Source of the DNA: Robinsoniella peoriensis
GTDB lineage: Bacteria > Bacillota > Clostridia > Lachnospirales > Lachnospiraceae
Reading direction: 5' to 3' (one strand)
Length of the DNA: 64,000 nt
NCBI RefSeq assembly: GCF_042680125.1
Contig: NZ_JBHTNY010000002.1
Shown: piece after piece, positions 52,577-60,716 of the stretch
Layout of the letters: every line of letters starts with the position of its first letter
How positions within the stretch are numbered: position 1 is the first letter of the stretch
Translations under genes and position numbers: made by a program
The notes under the pieces: generated by a model
What the model was told of the DNA's origin: nothing
What the model saw: only the letters and a program-made list of their open reading frames with translations
The model's database searches: none

Positions 52577-52903
52577 TTGCTGATAATAGACGCTTGTTCG
52601 AAAAGAGAAGGGGGCGGACCATGGCAGGCGTTTGGAAGGCTTAACGCAGAACTGGCATTTTCTAACCTTCCCGGAGCGCTTTTTGGCGGCACGCGGGCAT
52701 TCGCTGTGAAATCCTGATGCATTTCGCAGCTCAGTGCCCGCTTAGTATCCGATGGGAGCCAGTCGAATACTATCCGCCAAAAAACACTCCGGCAAGGTAA
52801 GTAAATGCTCAGATCTGCTATACGCCTTCCAAACGCCTGCCATGGTCCGCCCCCTTCTCTTGACCTGCACCACCCCCATCTACAAAGCGTCCTTTTATCA
52901 ACA
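52577..52903. repeat. Giant palindrome/cruciform between the ClpP-like gene and uppP
   Basis: This is the only gene-free stretch above 300 bp (52430-52903). Core: a perfect 38-bp inverted repeat (52603-52640 with 52824-52861), then a 49-bp imperfect stem (52641-52689 with 52774-52823). The stem closes a junction of two hairpins: 52693-52741 (GCGGGCA/TGCCCGC and GCTGTGAAAT/ATTTCGCAGC) and 52743-52772 (TAGTAT/ATACTA with CGA/TCG). Outer arms TGATAATAGACGCTTGT and ACAAAGCGTCCTTTTATCA extend it to about 330 bp, abutting the ClpP-like stop. No coding potential, no transposase. Much more GC-rich than its flanks. Confidence 0.85.
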
Positions 52904-53590
52904 CTATTTCGCTTTAATCAACTCATAAACTTTCTTCAGTGCATCCTTAATCCCGCCAACTTCATTAATGATGCCCTCATCCACTGCCTGCTTACCCACA
53001 AGAATGGTTCCCAGATCCTTGGTCAGCATTCCGGTGTCTAACATGAGTTCTTCCAGGCGGTCCCTGTTAGCATCACAGTGTGAGGCTATAAATCCAAGGA
53101 TACGGTCCTGCATCTGTTTAAAGTAATCGTATGTCTGAGGTGCTCCGATTACGGTACCGCTCATTCGTACAGGATGGATAACCATGGTTCCTGTCTCTAC
53201 TATGAAGGAATAATCGGTGGATACGGCGATAGGAACGCCTATGGAGTGGCTTCCGCCCAGAACCAGAGATACGGTGGGTTTGCTTAAGGAAGCAAGCATT
53301 TCAGAAATTGCCAGTCCTGCTTCCACATCCCCGCCTACGGTATTTAACAGAACCAGAACGCCTTCAATATCATTGCTGTCTTCAATTGCTGCCAATTGGG
53401 GAAGGACATGTTCGTATTTCGTAGTCTTGCTGTTTGAAGGAAGGCATTCGTGACCTTCAATTTCTCCGATTACTGTCAAAAGGTGAATCTTATGATCCAG
53501 GGTTATTTGTCCCATTTCCTTGATTTCTTCCTGCTGCTGCTCTTTCTTTTCATCTTTGCCGGATTTATCATCATTGTTTCCATTAGCCAT
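52904..53590 (-). CDS. ClpP-family serine protease, TepA-like
   Basis: 228 residues. The ClpP/crotonase fold with nucleophile Ser116 in LGGSHSIGVP (aligned with the ClpP ASMG serine), His139 in VIHPVRM and GILVGKQAVDEGIINEVGG near the C-terminus. A charged N-terminal tail of about 25 residues (DDKSGKDEKKEQQQEE) precedes it. In Bacillus subtilis TepA, adjacent to spoIIIE, has been implicated in protein translocation and spore DNA protein degradation. Here uppP-spoIIIE lie just downstream across the cruciform. AGGAGG start. Confidence 0.85.
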   Translation of the reverse strand: MANGNNDDKSGKDEKKEQQQEEIKEMGQITLDHKIHLLTVIGEIEGHECLPSNSKTTKYEHVLPQLAAIEDSNDIEGVLVLLNTVGGDVEAGLAISEMLASLSKPTVSLVLGGSHSIGVPIAVSTDYSFIVETGTMVIHPVRMSGTVIGAPQTYDYFKQMQDRILGFIASHCDANRDRLEELMLDTGMLTKDLGTILVGKQAVDEGIINEVGGIKDALKKVYELIKAK

Positions 53591-53662
53591 TTTATAATTC
53601 CTCCTGTTTTTTATTCAAATATGCTAGTCGTAGCATTCCCACTTAAGCAGAATCTGATGCAT

Positions 53663-53700
53663 AAAAAAACAGAACAAAAACCTTTTGGCTTTTGTTCTGT
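53663..53700 (-). terminator. Terminator of the der-plsY-gpsA-CFI unit
   Basis: ACAGAACAAAA pairs with TTTTGTTCTGT (11 bp plus CC/GG) with a short loop, followed on the minus strand by seven Ts. It lies 10 bp after the CFI-box gene stop and closes the der...CFI operon. The 62 bp to the ClpP-like start probably contain that gene's promoter. Confidence 0.9.
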
Positions 53701-53709
53701 TCATAACAG

Positions 53710-54480
53710 TTATCTGTTATAAAAATATTCTGTCTGCAAGTCCCTGACCATCTGTATATAGAGTTCCTTGCACTCTTCATTTTTATTGTCTTCAATCATC
53801 TGAATGCAGGGATGAAGGTATTTATCCCAGACACCCTGGTAAATAGACGACTTATCCGGATTTTTATTAATGTGTTTCACAATGGTTGGAGCTACATCAT
53901 AATATTCTTTGATGATTTCTTCTCCTTCCGGCTGATCCATCAGATAACCGTCACGGTAATTACGTAGAATGGTTAATTCATAACAATCATCCGGTTTTCC
54001 GAAAGTTTCACAGACGGCAGTAGTAATATAACAGAATTTCCGGTGAAATCCATGTTCAATATGCTCATAAGTTGCTGCCTGTATATTGGTCTTCGGAAAA
54101 TGCTCTTTCCACCCAGCCAGTAATTTTTCAGTTAAAGGTTTGGAGGATTCACCATGGAATTCCAATATGGCAGGTAGTACGTAAACAGCCATATACAAAT
54201 TATAATCCATTAATAATTTTTCCTGATTATTCTTTTTACCCTGAGCCTGAATCTTTTCATCTGCAGTTTCTACAAGGGCATTAGCCATATTTGACAGAAA
54301 CTGATCTTTGTCTACTACATCCTGGTAACCGTTTTCGATCGCCTGGAAAGTAACCATATTTTTTTCAAAGTAATTTTTAAATGCTGCCGGATATAATTTC
54401 TTTCGAAAATTACCCAGTGGATCTTCGATCTCCAACAGAAGTCTTGGCATACCTTCAATGCCTACAGTATAATAATTCAT
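53710..54480 (-). CDS. CFI-box-CTERM domain protein
   Basis: 256 residues, predicted cytoplasmic, mostly helical. The middle-to-C-terminal part has FCYITTAVCETFGKPDDCYELTILRNYRDGYL, the CFI-box motif (Cys-x2-Thr-Ala-x-Cys then LRxYRDxxL). Function of this box is unknown; it is thought to act as a tail on varied proteins. Here it lies 14 bp after gpsA with AAGGAGG, so it is the distal gene of der-plsY-gpsA. Possible link to glycerolipid synthesis or GTPase function is speculative. Confidence 0.75.
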   Translation of the reverse strand: MNYYTVGIEGMPRLLLEIEDPLGNFRKKLYPAAFKNYFEKNMVTFQAIENGYQDVVDKDQFLSNMANALVETADEKIQAQGKKNNQEKLLMDYNLYMAVYVLPAILEFHGESSKPLTEKLLAGWKEHFPKTNIQAATYEHIEHGFHRKFCYITTAVCETFGKPDDCYELTILRNYRDGYLMDQPEGEEIIKEYYDVAPTIVKHINKNPDKSSIYQGVWDKYLHPCIQMIEDNKNEECKELYIQMVRDLQTEYFYNR

Positions 54481-54494
54481 GATTCATATCCTCC

Positions 54495-55502
54495 TTACCA
54501 AAGCAAATCAGAATGCTCCAGCTTTTTGTCTCGCTGCATTAATTCATTTACTGCTTCGGCAGCATTCTTTCCTTCAAATAAAACTTTATTCACCTGTTCG
54601 ATAATCGGCAGTTCTACATCGTACTTTTTCGCAAGCCCCATAGCGGCTTTTGCAGAATAGACTCCTTCGACTACCATTTTAACTTCATCCATGGCTTCCT
54701 GCATGGTATAACCTTTTCCAATCAGGTAACCTGCTTTCCGGTTACGGCTGTGAACGCTGGCACAGGTAACGATCAGATCCCCAATTCCTGTCAGACCATA
54801 GAAAGTTTCCGGTTTTCCACCCATTTTCATGCCAAGGCGGGAAATTTCTGCAATTCCTCTGGTAATAAGAGCAGCTTTTGTATTGTCGCCATAGCCCAGT
54901 CCGTCCGCGGTACCTGCAGCCAGTGCAATTACATTTTTCAATGCCCCACCCAACTCTATACCAAGCATATCCGGGCTTGTATAAACTCGAAATACAGGAC
55001 TAATGAAAATGTTCTGCAGATATTCTGCGGTCTTTTTCGAATGTGCACCAACAACGCAGGTGGTTGGAAGGCCTCTTCCAACTTCTTCTGCATGGCTTGG
55101 ACCGGATAAAACAGCCGCATCAACACCAGGCAGCTCTTCTTCCATAATATCGGTCAGGGTAAACAGTGAATTCTCTTCAATTCCCTTTGCTACATTCATA
55201 ACAATCTGACCAGGTTTTAAAAATTCTTTCATCATCTTACAGGTGCTTCTCGTAAAAGGAGAAGGAACGGCAAGAACCAGAATATCCTTATCGGTCATAG
55301 ACTCTTTCAAATCGTTTGTAATTGTTATGTCCTCTGGAATTACCACACCCGGAAGTTTGGATTCATGCTGTCTTTTTTCACGCAGCATATCCACTTCTTC
55401 TTTTATAATAGACCAGATCGTAACTTCATGTCCGTTTTTATGCAACAATACCGCCAGAGCCGTACCCCAGCTGCCGGCTCCAATAACGCCTATCTTAACC
55501 AT
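54495..55502 (-). CDS. gpsA: Glycerol-3-phosphate dehydrogenase [NAD(P)+]
   Basis: Reduces dihydroxyacetone phosphate to sn-glycerol-3-phosphate, the backbone acylated by PlsY (next gene upstream). The 335-residue protein carries IGAGSWGTALAVLL (7-20), VAKGIE, LSGPSHAEEV and ELGGALKNVIALAAG with the catalytic lysine. Start follows GGGGG. It lies 32 bp after plsY, giving der-plsY-gpsA, the common Firmicute order. Confidence 0.96.
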   Translation of the reverse strand: MVKIGVIGAGSWGTALAVLLHKNGHEVTIWSIIKEEVDMLREKRQHESKLPGVVIPEDITITNDLKESMTDKDILVLAVPSPFTRSTCKMMKEFLKPGQIVMNVAKGIEENSLFTLTDIMEEELPGVDAAVLSGPSHAEEVGRGLPTTCVVGAHSKKTAEYLQNIFISPVFRVYTSPDMLGIELGGALKNVIALAAGTADGLGYGDNTKAALITRGIAEISRLGMKMGGKPETFYGLTGIGDLIVTCASVHSRNRKAGYLIGKGYTMQEAMDEVKMVVEGVYSAKAAMGLAKKYDVELPIIEQVNKVLFEGKNAAEAVNELMQRDKKLEHSDLLW

Positions 55503-55534
55503 ATGATTACCCCCATTGTGTTTTATGTAATGAC

Positions 55535-56173
55535 TTATTTCTTACTTAAAAAGGTTTTGTTTTCCGTACCGCTTAGTAAACGCCCGATGTTTGCCCGATG
55601 CTTCCAGAATGCAAGAATCGCTAGAAAAGCACCAATTGCATACAGCTCATACAAATGCGGCTGGGTCATTTCAAAAAATCCGGTCTGACCGAGTACAATC
55701 AATTCGATCATGATTCCCACATAGACCAGAAGGGAACCAAGTGATACAAAGTGAGTTGTAAAGAAAGTCGTAAAAAAAGTAACAATGCCAAGGATTGCCA
55801 TAATCCAGTTAAATGATAACACAAGTCCTGCAGTTGCAGCAATCCCTTTTCCACCTTTAAAGCCTAAATAAAAAGGATAATTATGCCCTAAAATCGTGCC
55901 TGCCGCACCGTAGAATACCAGCAGGGGCAGGATATCCTGATGTGACCTGCCAAACACCAGGCGGATGATTACTACCGCCAGGATACATTTGAGGCAGTCC
56001 CCTGCAAAAGTAATCAGTCCTGCTTTTTTTCCAAGAGTCCGCAGCATATTTGTACTTCCGGCATTGCCGCTTCCATGTTCACGAATATCGATGCCATGCA
56101 TCCTGCCGTAAATATAGCTGGTCTGAAAAAGACCAAATACATATCCGATAACTAAGCAGATGATACGTTCCAT
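55535..56173 (-). CDS. plsY: Acyl-phosphate:glycerol-3-phosphate acyltransferase PlsY
   Basis: Makes lysophosphatidic acid from acyl-phosphate and G3P. Five membrane helices, with the active-site motifs GSGNAGSTNMLRTLGKKAG, GHNYPFYLGFKGGKGIA and the last SFNWIMAI region. I chose ATG at 56173 (212 residues), about 12 bases from the GGAG site in the end of der; TTG at 56179 is an alternative. The longer C-terminal tail ends at an Arg/Lys-rich segment. Confidence 0.94.
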   Translation of the reverse strand: MERIICLVIGYVFGLFQTSYIYGRMHGIDIREHGSGNAGSTNMLRTLGKKAGLITFAGDCLKCILAVVIIRLVFGRSHQDILPLLVFYGAAGTILGHNYPFYLGFKGGKGIAATAGLVLSFNWIMAILGIVTFFTTFFTTHFVSLGSLLVYVGIMIELIVLGQTGFFEMTQPHLYELYAIGAFLAILAFWKHRANIGRLLSGTENKTFLSKK

Positions 56174-56179
56174 AACCAA

Positions 56180-57508
56180 TTATTTCTCCTTTTCCTTACG
56201 TTCACGAATAATAAATTTAAGCGATGTTCCTCTGAATCCAAAAGTATCCCGGATTTTGTTTTCCAGATATCTGGTGTAGGAAAAATGCATCAGCTCTTTG
56301 TCATTCACAAAAATGACGAAGGTAGGCGGCTTCACAGCTACCTGGGTAATATAATACAATTTCAGACGTTTTCCTTTGTCCGATGGTGGCTGCTGCAGAG
56401 CAACTGCTTCCGTCATAATCTCATTTAAGACACCGGTTGCGATACGCATGGACTGGTTTTCAATTACCATATCGATATTTTCGAAAAGCTTATTCAGTCT
56501 CTGCCCTGTCATTGCGGAAACAAACATAATTTCGGCATATGGCATATAGGAAAGTGTATCTTTTACTTTGTTTGTATATTTATAGATTGTTTTATCATCT
56601 TTTTCAATAGCATCCCATTTATTTACTACGATAATGACTCCCTTACCGCGTTCATGGGCAATGCCGGCAATTTTAGCGTCCTGTTCCGTTACGCCTTCTA
56701 CTGCATCGATAACTACGACCACTACATCTGCACGGTCTACTGCGGTAACGGTACGAATAATACTGTATCTCTCCAGCTCTTCTTTGATTTTACTCTTTCT
56801 TCGAAGTCCTGCAGTATCAATAAATACATATTCCTGTCCGTTAAACGTAATTGCAGTATCGATGGCATCTCTTGTGGTTCCTGCAACATTGGAAACGATC
56901 ACACGGTTTTCTCCCAGAAGTTTATTTATAATAGAAGATTTTCCAACATTTGGCTTGCCTACTACGGCTACACGCGGTCTGTCATCTTCCTCATCCTCGG
57001 TATCATCTAATTGAAAGTGCTTTGTAACTTCATCCAGCATATCGCCAATTCCAAGCTTTGAAATAGCTGATATGGGAACGGGATCTCCAATTCCTAAATT
57101 ATAGAATTCATATACATCGGACATTAAACGGTCAAAATTATCTACTTTATTCACGACCAGAATAACCGGTTTCTGGGAACGGCGAAGCATGTCTGCTACT
57201 TTGGCATCGGAATCTACCAGTCCCTGACGTACATCTGTTATAAATATAATAACATCTGCAGTGTCAATAGCGATTTGAGCCTGTTCTCTCATCTGCGCTA
57301 ATATGATATCTTTGCTGTCCGGTTCAATACCGCCTGTATCTATTAATGTAAAATTGATATTCAGCCATTCTACATCAGCATAGATACGGTCTCTTGTAAC
57401 ACCCGGCGTATCTTTTACTATAGAAATATTTTCTCCTGCCAGAGCATTGAACAATGTGGACTTTCCAACGTTTGGCCTTCCTACGATTGCAACGATTGGT
57501 TTACTCAT
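56180..57508 (-). CDS. der: Ribosome-biogenesis GTPase Der
   Basis: Double-GTPase involved in 50S assembly. First G domain: VGRPNVGKST (9-18), DTPGVTRD, DTGGIEP, NKVD; second: VGKPNVGKSS (about 183-192), DTAGLRRK, NKWD; C-terminal KH-like domain ending RDTFGFRGTSLKFIIRERK. 442 residues. AGGTGA start. It lies 22 bp after the DUF512 gene and overlaps plsY at its stop. Confidence 0.97.
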   Translation of the reverse strand: MSKPIVAIVGRPNVGKSTLFNALAGENISIVKDTPGVTRDRIYADVEWLNINFTLIDTGGIEPDSKDIILAQMREQAQIAIDTADVIIFITDVRQGLVDSDAKVADMLRRSQKPVILVVNKVDNFDRLMSDVYEFYNLGIGDPVPISAISKLGIGDMLDEVTKHFQLDDTEDEEDDRPRVAVVGKPNVGKSSIINKLLGENRVIVSNVAGTTRDAIDTAITFNGQEYVFIDTAGLRRKSKIKEELERYSIIRTVTAVDRADVVVVVIDAVEGVTEQDAKIAGIAHERGKGVIIVVNKWDAIEKDDKTIYKYTNKVKDTLSYMPYAEIMFVSAMTGQRLNKLFENIDMVIENQSMRIATGVLNEIMTEAVALQQPPSDKGKRLKLYYITQVAVKPPTFVIFVNDKELMHFSYTRYLENKIRDTFGFRGTSLKFIIRERKEKEK

Positions 57509-57530
57509 ATATTTTCACCTCTTGTGTCTT

Positions 57531-58850
57531 TTATTCTTCCTTTTGTATCAGGGCTTCGACAAAAGCCCGACCGCTTGATTTTACAATACTTACCTTCGTT
57601 TGTAAAGCAATTTCCATTTCAGATACCGTTACATCGTCTAAAAAGACGTCTTCCCCGCTTCGTAAGACATTGTCAGAAAGCAGGAGGCGCTGCCCCAGAT
57701 CTTTTCCTTTTAACTGTGAAATAATGTCATTTCCCGTTAAGAGCCCGGCAACGGTAATCCGCTCTCCAAAGAAATTATTTTTAATTTCATATACGTGGGC
57801 CTGAATGCCGGGATATTTTTGGCAGACTTTTTCGCTTAAGCTATTTATATAAGGATAAGCTAAGACACCGGTAGCAATAGAAAGCTCTTGTTTTCGGTTG
57901 TTACCGATTAGTTTCTGACACTCCTCTTCTACTTCGTTTAACAGAAGCCTTGTCATTCCCACACCATTTTCTAACTGCAGGTATCCATCATAGGTCTCTT
58001 CCGCAGGCATTTCTTCTCCGGCAAGTATATACCATTCATCCCCGGCATGAATAAAGTGCGTACCGAATTCGGCAAATAATTTCTTCTGCCAGCGGTGTAT
58101 ACAGTCCAGTACTTCTATGGCATCTTCTTTTGTAAAAGGTTTCAGGGAGAATAAATCATCCCGGTACTGTGTCATTCCCACAGGAACCACAGATACGCTT
58201 TTTAAATGAGGAATGTATTTTGTAAGTTCTCCAATGGTATATTCCAGTTCTTTCTTGTCGTTGATATCTTTACATAGAACAATCTGACCGTTCATTTCTA
58301 TCCCTGCTTCATACAGTCTGTCCACTTTCTTCAGTGCTTCTCCGGCAAAACGGTTGTTCAGCATCTGACAGCGCAGTGCAGGGTTCATTGTATGAAAGGA
58401 TATATTGATGGGTGCCAGCTTGTAGGTGATAATCCGTTCGATATCATGGTCACTCATATTTGTGAGTGTAACGTAGTTCCCCTGCAGGAAAGACAGCCTG
58501 GAATCGTCATCTTTAAAATAGAGGGTTTCACGCATGTTTTTCGGCATCTGGTCAATAAAGCAGAATATACATTTATTGCGGCAGGAACGGTATTCGTCCA
58601 TCAAACCATTTTCAAATTCAATGCCCAGATCTTCTTCGAATTCCTTTTCAATCTCCAGTTCCCATTCTTCACCATTGCTTTTTTCCACCAGTAACTCCAG
58701 GTATTCTTCGTTGATGAGATAATGATAATCAAATACGTCTTCTATTATTTTACCATTTATAGATACCAGAACATCGCCAGGTTCGATTTCCATTTCCTCT
58801 GCAATGCTTCCGGCAAGAACACGGCCGATGATATGTTTTGTTTTTTTCAT
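57531..58850 (-). CDS. DUF512 PDZ/radical-SAM-like Fe-S protein
   Basis: 439 residues. An N-terminal PDZ domain (about 5-60, EPGDVLVSINGKIIEDV) precedes a radical-SAM-like region with C-x3-C-x2-C (Cys90, Cys94, Cys97: CRNKCIFCFIDQMPKNMRETLYFKDDDSRL) followed by NYVTLTN and NGQIVLCKDIND, the DUF512 signature. Role unknown; probably an Fe-S oxidoreductase acting at membranes or proteins. ATG 58850 follows AAGGAG, rather distant (13 bases). It probably heads the der operon and shares a divergent promoter region with prs. Confidence 0.85.
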   Translation of the reverse strand: MKKTKHIIGRVLAGSIAEEMEIEPGDVLVSINGKIIEDVFDYHYLINEEYLELLVEKSNGEEWELEIEKEFEEDLGIEFENGLMDEYRSCRNKCIFCFIDQMPKNMRETLYFKDDDSRLSFLQGNYVTLTNMSDHDIERIITYKLAPINISFHTMNPALRCQMLNNRFAGEALKKVDRLYEAGIEMNGQIVLCKDINDKKELEYTIGELTKYIPHLKSVSVVPVGMTQYRDDLFSLKPFTKEDAIEVLDCIHRWQKKLFAEFGTHFIHAGDEWYILAGEEMPAEETYDGYLQLENGVGMTRLLLNEVEEECQKLIGNNRKQELSIATGVLAYPYINSLSEKVCQKYPGIQAHVYEIKNNFFGERITVAGLLTGNDIISQLKGKDLGQRLLLSDNVLRSGEDVFLDDVTVSEMEIALQTKVSIVKSSGRAFVEALIQKEE

Positions 58851-58988
58851 AATCTGATCTTTACTCCTTTGTTTCCTATATAATACTAAATTCAAATCTA
58901 AAATGCAACGTCTGATTTTTAGATTGGTACAGATCTCTCTTATTTTTGTACAAAAATCTCTTGTTTTTTCTTTTATACGACAATTATC

Positions 58989-59017
58989 TTGACGGAGACA
59001 ACTCAAAATGATATAAA
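58989..59017 (+). promoter_or_regulatory. Predicted sigma-A promoter of prs
   Basis: TTGACG (58989-58994) and TATAAA (59012-59017) with a 17-base spacer, 77 bp upstream of prs. The rest of 58851-58988, between the divergent DUF512 and prs genes, is AT-rich; it could hold the leftward promoter but no clear hexamers were found. Confidence 0.7.
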
Positions 59018-59093
59018 TAGAGTGGTATTTATAAAGATTTAATATAAGTATATGTAATAATTTCAATTATACGTATTTTTTGGAGGTTAATTT

Positions 59094-60269
59094 ATGCCAA
59101 ATTTAGAACCATTATGTAAATCACTGCCTGTGGCACCACTGAAAATAATTCCGCTGGAAGGCTGCCGCGATTTTGCAAAAGTCGTTGATCAGTATCTGGT
59201 AGAATTCCGCCACACTTCCCCAACCCATCAAAAGGACAGCATCGCTTTCCAGGGATACTGCCAGGACACGTATCTGGTTGATTGCGAATGCCCGAGATTT
59301 GGTACCGGAGAAGCAAAAGGGATGATTAAATCTTCCATCCGTGGAACCGACTTATTTATTATGGTTGATGTATGTAATTACAGCCTGACCTATTCTGTAT
59401 GCGGGTATGAAAACCATATGTCCCCGGATGACCATTTTCAGGATTTAAAACGTATCATTTCTGCTGCTACCGGAAAAGCAAGACGAATCAATGTTGTAAT
59501 GCCGTTTTTATACGAAGGAAGACAGCATAAACGTTCCAATCGCGAATCCTTGGACTGCGCTCTTGCTTTACAGGAGTTAATCAATATGGGAGTTACCAAT
59601 ATTCTCACCTTTGACGCCCATGATCCAAGAGTACAAAACGCTGTCCCATTAAGCGGATTTGACAGCTTCATGCCAACTTACCAGTTCTTAAAAGCAATGA
59701 TTAAGTCCACACCGGATTTAAAAATTGACAATGACCATTTAATGATTATCAGCCCGGATGAAGGTGCTATGAGCAGAGCCGTATACTTCTCTAATATCCT
59801 GGGTGTGGATATGGGTATGTTCTACAAACGCCGTGACTACTCTACGATTATCAATGGTAAGAACCCGATCGTTGCCCATGAATTCCTGGGAGATTCCGTA
59901 AAAGGAAAAGACGTGATCGTAATCGACGATATGATTTCTTCCGGCGGAAGTATGCTGGATGTGGCAAAACAATTGAAAGAACGTCAGGCGAAAAGAGTAT
60001 TCGTATGTACAACATTCGGCCTTTTCACAGATGGTCTGCAGGAATTTGATGAGTATTATGAAAAGGGATATATTGAAAAAGTAATTACAACGAACCTGAA
60101 TTACCGCATGCCGGAACTTCTGGATCGCCCGTATTATGAAGAAGCTGATATGACAAAGTTTTTGGCAAGTATCATTGATTCCCTGAATCATGATGTTTCC
60201 ATCAGCCGTGTACAGTCTCCTACGGATAAGATTCATGAATTGCTGGAGAAATACAACAAAAGAAAATAA
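59094..60269 (+). CDS. prs: Ribose-phosphate pyrophosphokinase (long form)
   Basis: Makes PRPP from ribose-5-phosphate and ATP, feeding purine, pyrimidine, His and Trp synthesis. The 391 residues have RGTDLFIMVDVCNYSLTY, MPFLYEGRQHKR, TFDAHDPRVQNA, the PRPP-binding VIVIDDMISSGGSMLD and VCTTFGLF. It is longer than the usual 310-320 residues; the extra length lies near the N-terminus and in the loops before and after the active site, a variant seen in Lachnospiraceae. GGAGG start. The only large plus-strand gene in the window. Confidence 0.93.
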   Translation: MPNLEPLCKSLPVAPLKIIPLEGCRDFAKVVDQYLVEFRHTSPTHQKDSIAFQGYCQDTYLVDCECPRFGTGEAKGMIKSSIRGTDLFIMVDVCNYSLTYSVCGYENHMSPDDHFQDLKRIISAATGKARRINVVMPFLYEGRQHKRSNRESLDCALALQELINMGVTNILTFDAHDPRVQNAVPLSGFDSFMPTYQFLKAMIKSTPDLKIDNDHLMIISPDEGAMSRAVYFSNILGVDMGMFYKRRDYSTIINGKNPIVAHEFLGDSVKGKDVIVIDDMISSGGSMLDVAKQLKERQAKRVFVCTTFGLFTDGLQEFDEYYEKGYIEKVITTNLNYRMPELLDRPYYEEADMTKFLASIIDSLNHDVSISRVQSPTDKIHELLEKYNKRK

Positions 60270-60275
60270 AGATAT

Positions 60276-60314
60276 AAAAATAAAAATGGCTGTGAAAGGC
60301 CATTTTTATTTTTG
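60276..60314. terminator. Bidirectional terminator between prs and the 39-residue peptide gene
   Basis: AAAAATGGC pairs with GCCATTTTT (60282-60290 with 60299-60307) around an 8-base loop. T-rich tracts occur on both sides, so it can terminate prs from the left and the small minus-strand gene from the right. Confidence 0.85.
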
Positions 60315-60430
60315 CGTTTATATAATTATGACAGCGATCTTGTCAATATAATGACAGATAATGATCCTGTATTCATTTTTTCATTGTATGAATATATGGG
60401 CTGGTTTTAATAATTCATATGTATCAGTTG

Positions 60431-60550
60431 TCATCGTACAATTTTTTGATCAATCAGGTATAGCAGGATATGCAGAGCTTTTGATGCTACCCATAAAAAT
60501 CCGATAAATCCAAATGTTGCACTTAACGCAGTGAGAAGAAAACTTTTCAT
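60431..60550 (-). CDS. 39-residue single-pass membrane peptide
   Basis: A short open frame preceded by a near-perfect AAGGAGG six bases before the ATG at 60550. The product is one hydrophobic helix (about 4-32: LLTALSATFGFIGFLW, then ALHILLYL) with Lys2 and a basic/charged C-terminus (DQKIVR). It has its own -10 (60601-60606), a 20-bp-period direct repeat upstream and a terminator downstream. I do not recognise it. Could be a regulatory membrane peptide or a type I toxin-like peptide; no antitoxin RNA is obvious. Confidence 0.65.
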   Translation of the reverse strand: MKSFLLTALSATFGFIGFLWVASKALHILLYLIDQKIVR

Positions 60551-60600
60551 TATAACCCTCCTTCTTTCTGTAAAAGTTTACGTGTTTTCCATTTAAGTCT

Positions 60601-60629
60601 ATTATAAAAGAAGAAGGCGGCTGTTGCTA
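60601..60629 (-). promoter_or_regulatory. Activator-type promoter of the 39-residue peptide gene
   Basis: Minus-strand TATAAT (60601-60606) with a 17-base spacer to a poor -35 (TAGCAA, 60624-60629). A strong -10 with poor -35 plus an upstream direct repeat is the pattern of activator-dependent promoters. Confidence 0.5.
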
Positions 60630-60636
60630 TGGATTT

Positions 60637-60668
60637 ACCTTACATTTTGGTTTTTAACCTTACATTTT
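60637..60668. promoter_or_regulatory. 20-bp-period direct repeat (candidate regulator site)
   Basis: Perfect 12-bp direct repeat ACCTTACATTTT at 60637-60648 and 60657-60668, i.e. AAAATGTAAGGT on the minus strand. A 20-bp period puts both copies on one helix face, as for OmpR-family response regulators. It begins eight bases upstream of the -35 of the peptide gene. Confidence 0.6.
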
Positions 60669-60716
60669 TGTAACAATCAATAGGTTCGGGCAGCGTATGC
60701 TGTGCTTAAGGCTTTT

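Noticed and set aside
59739..60236. 165-codon open frame antisense to prs
   Set aside because: It lies wholly opposite a confident conserved gene and has no ribosome binding site or recognisable motif.
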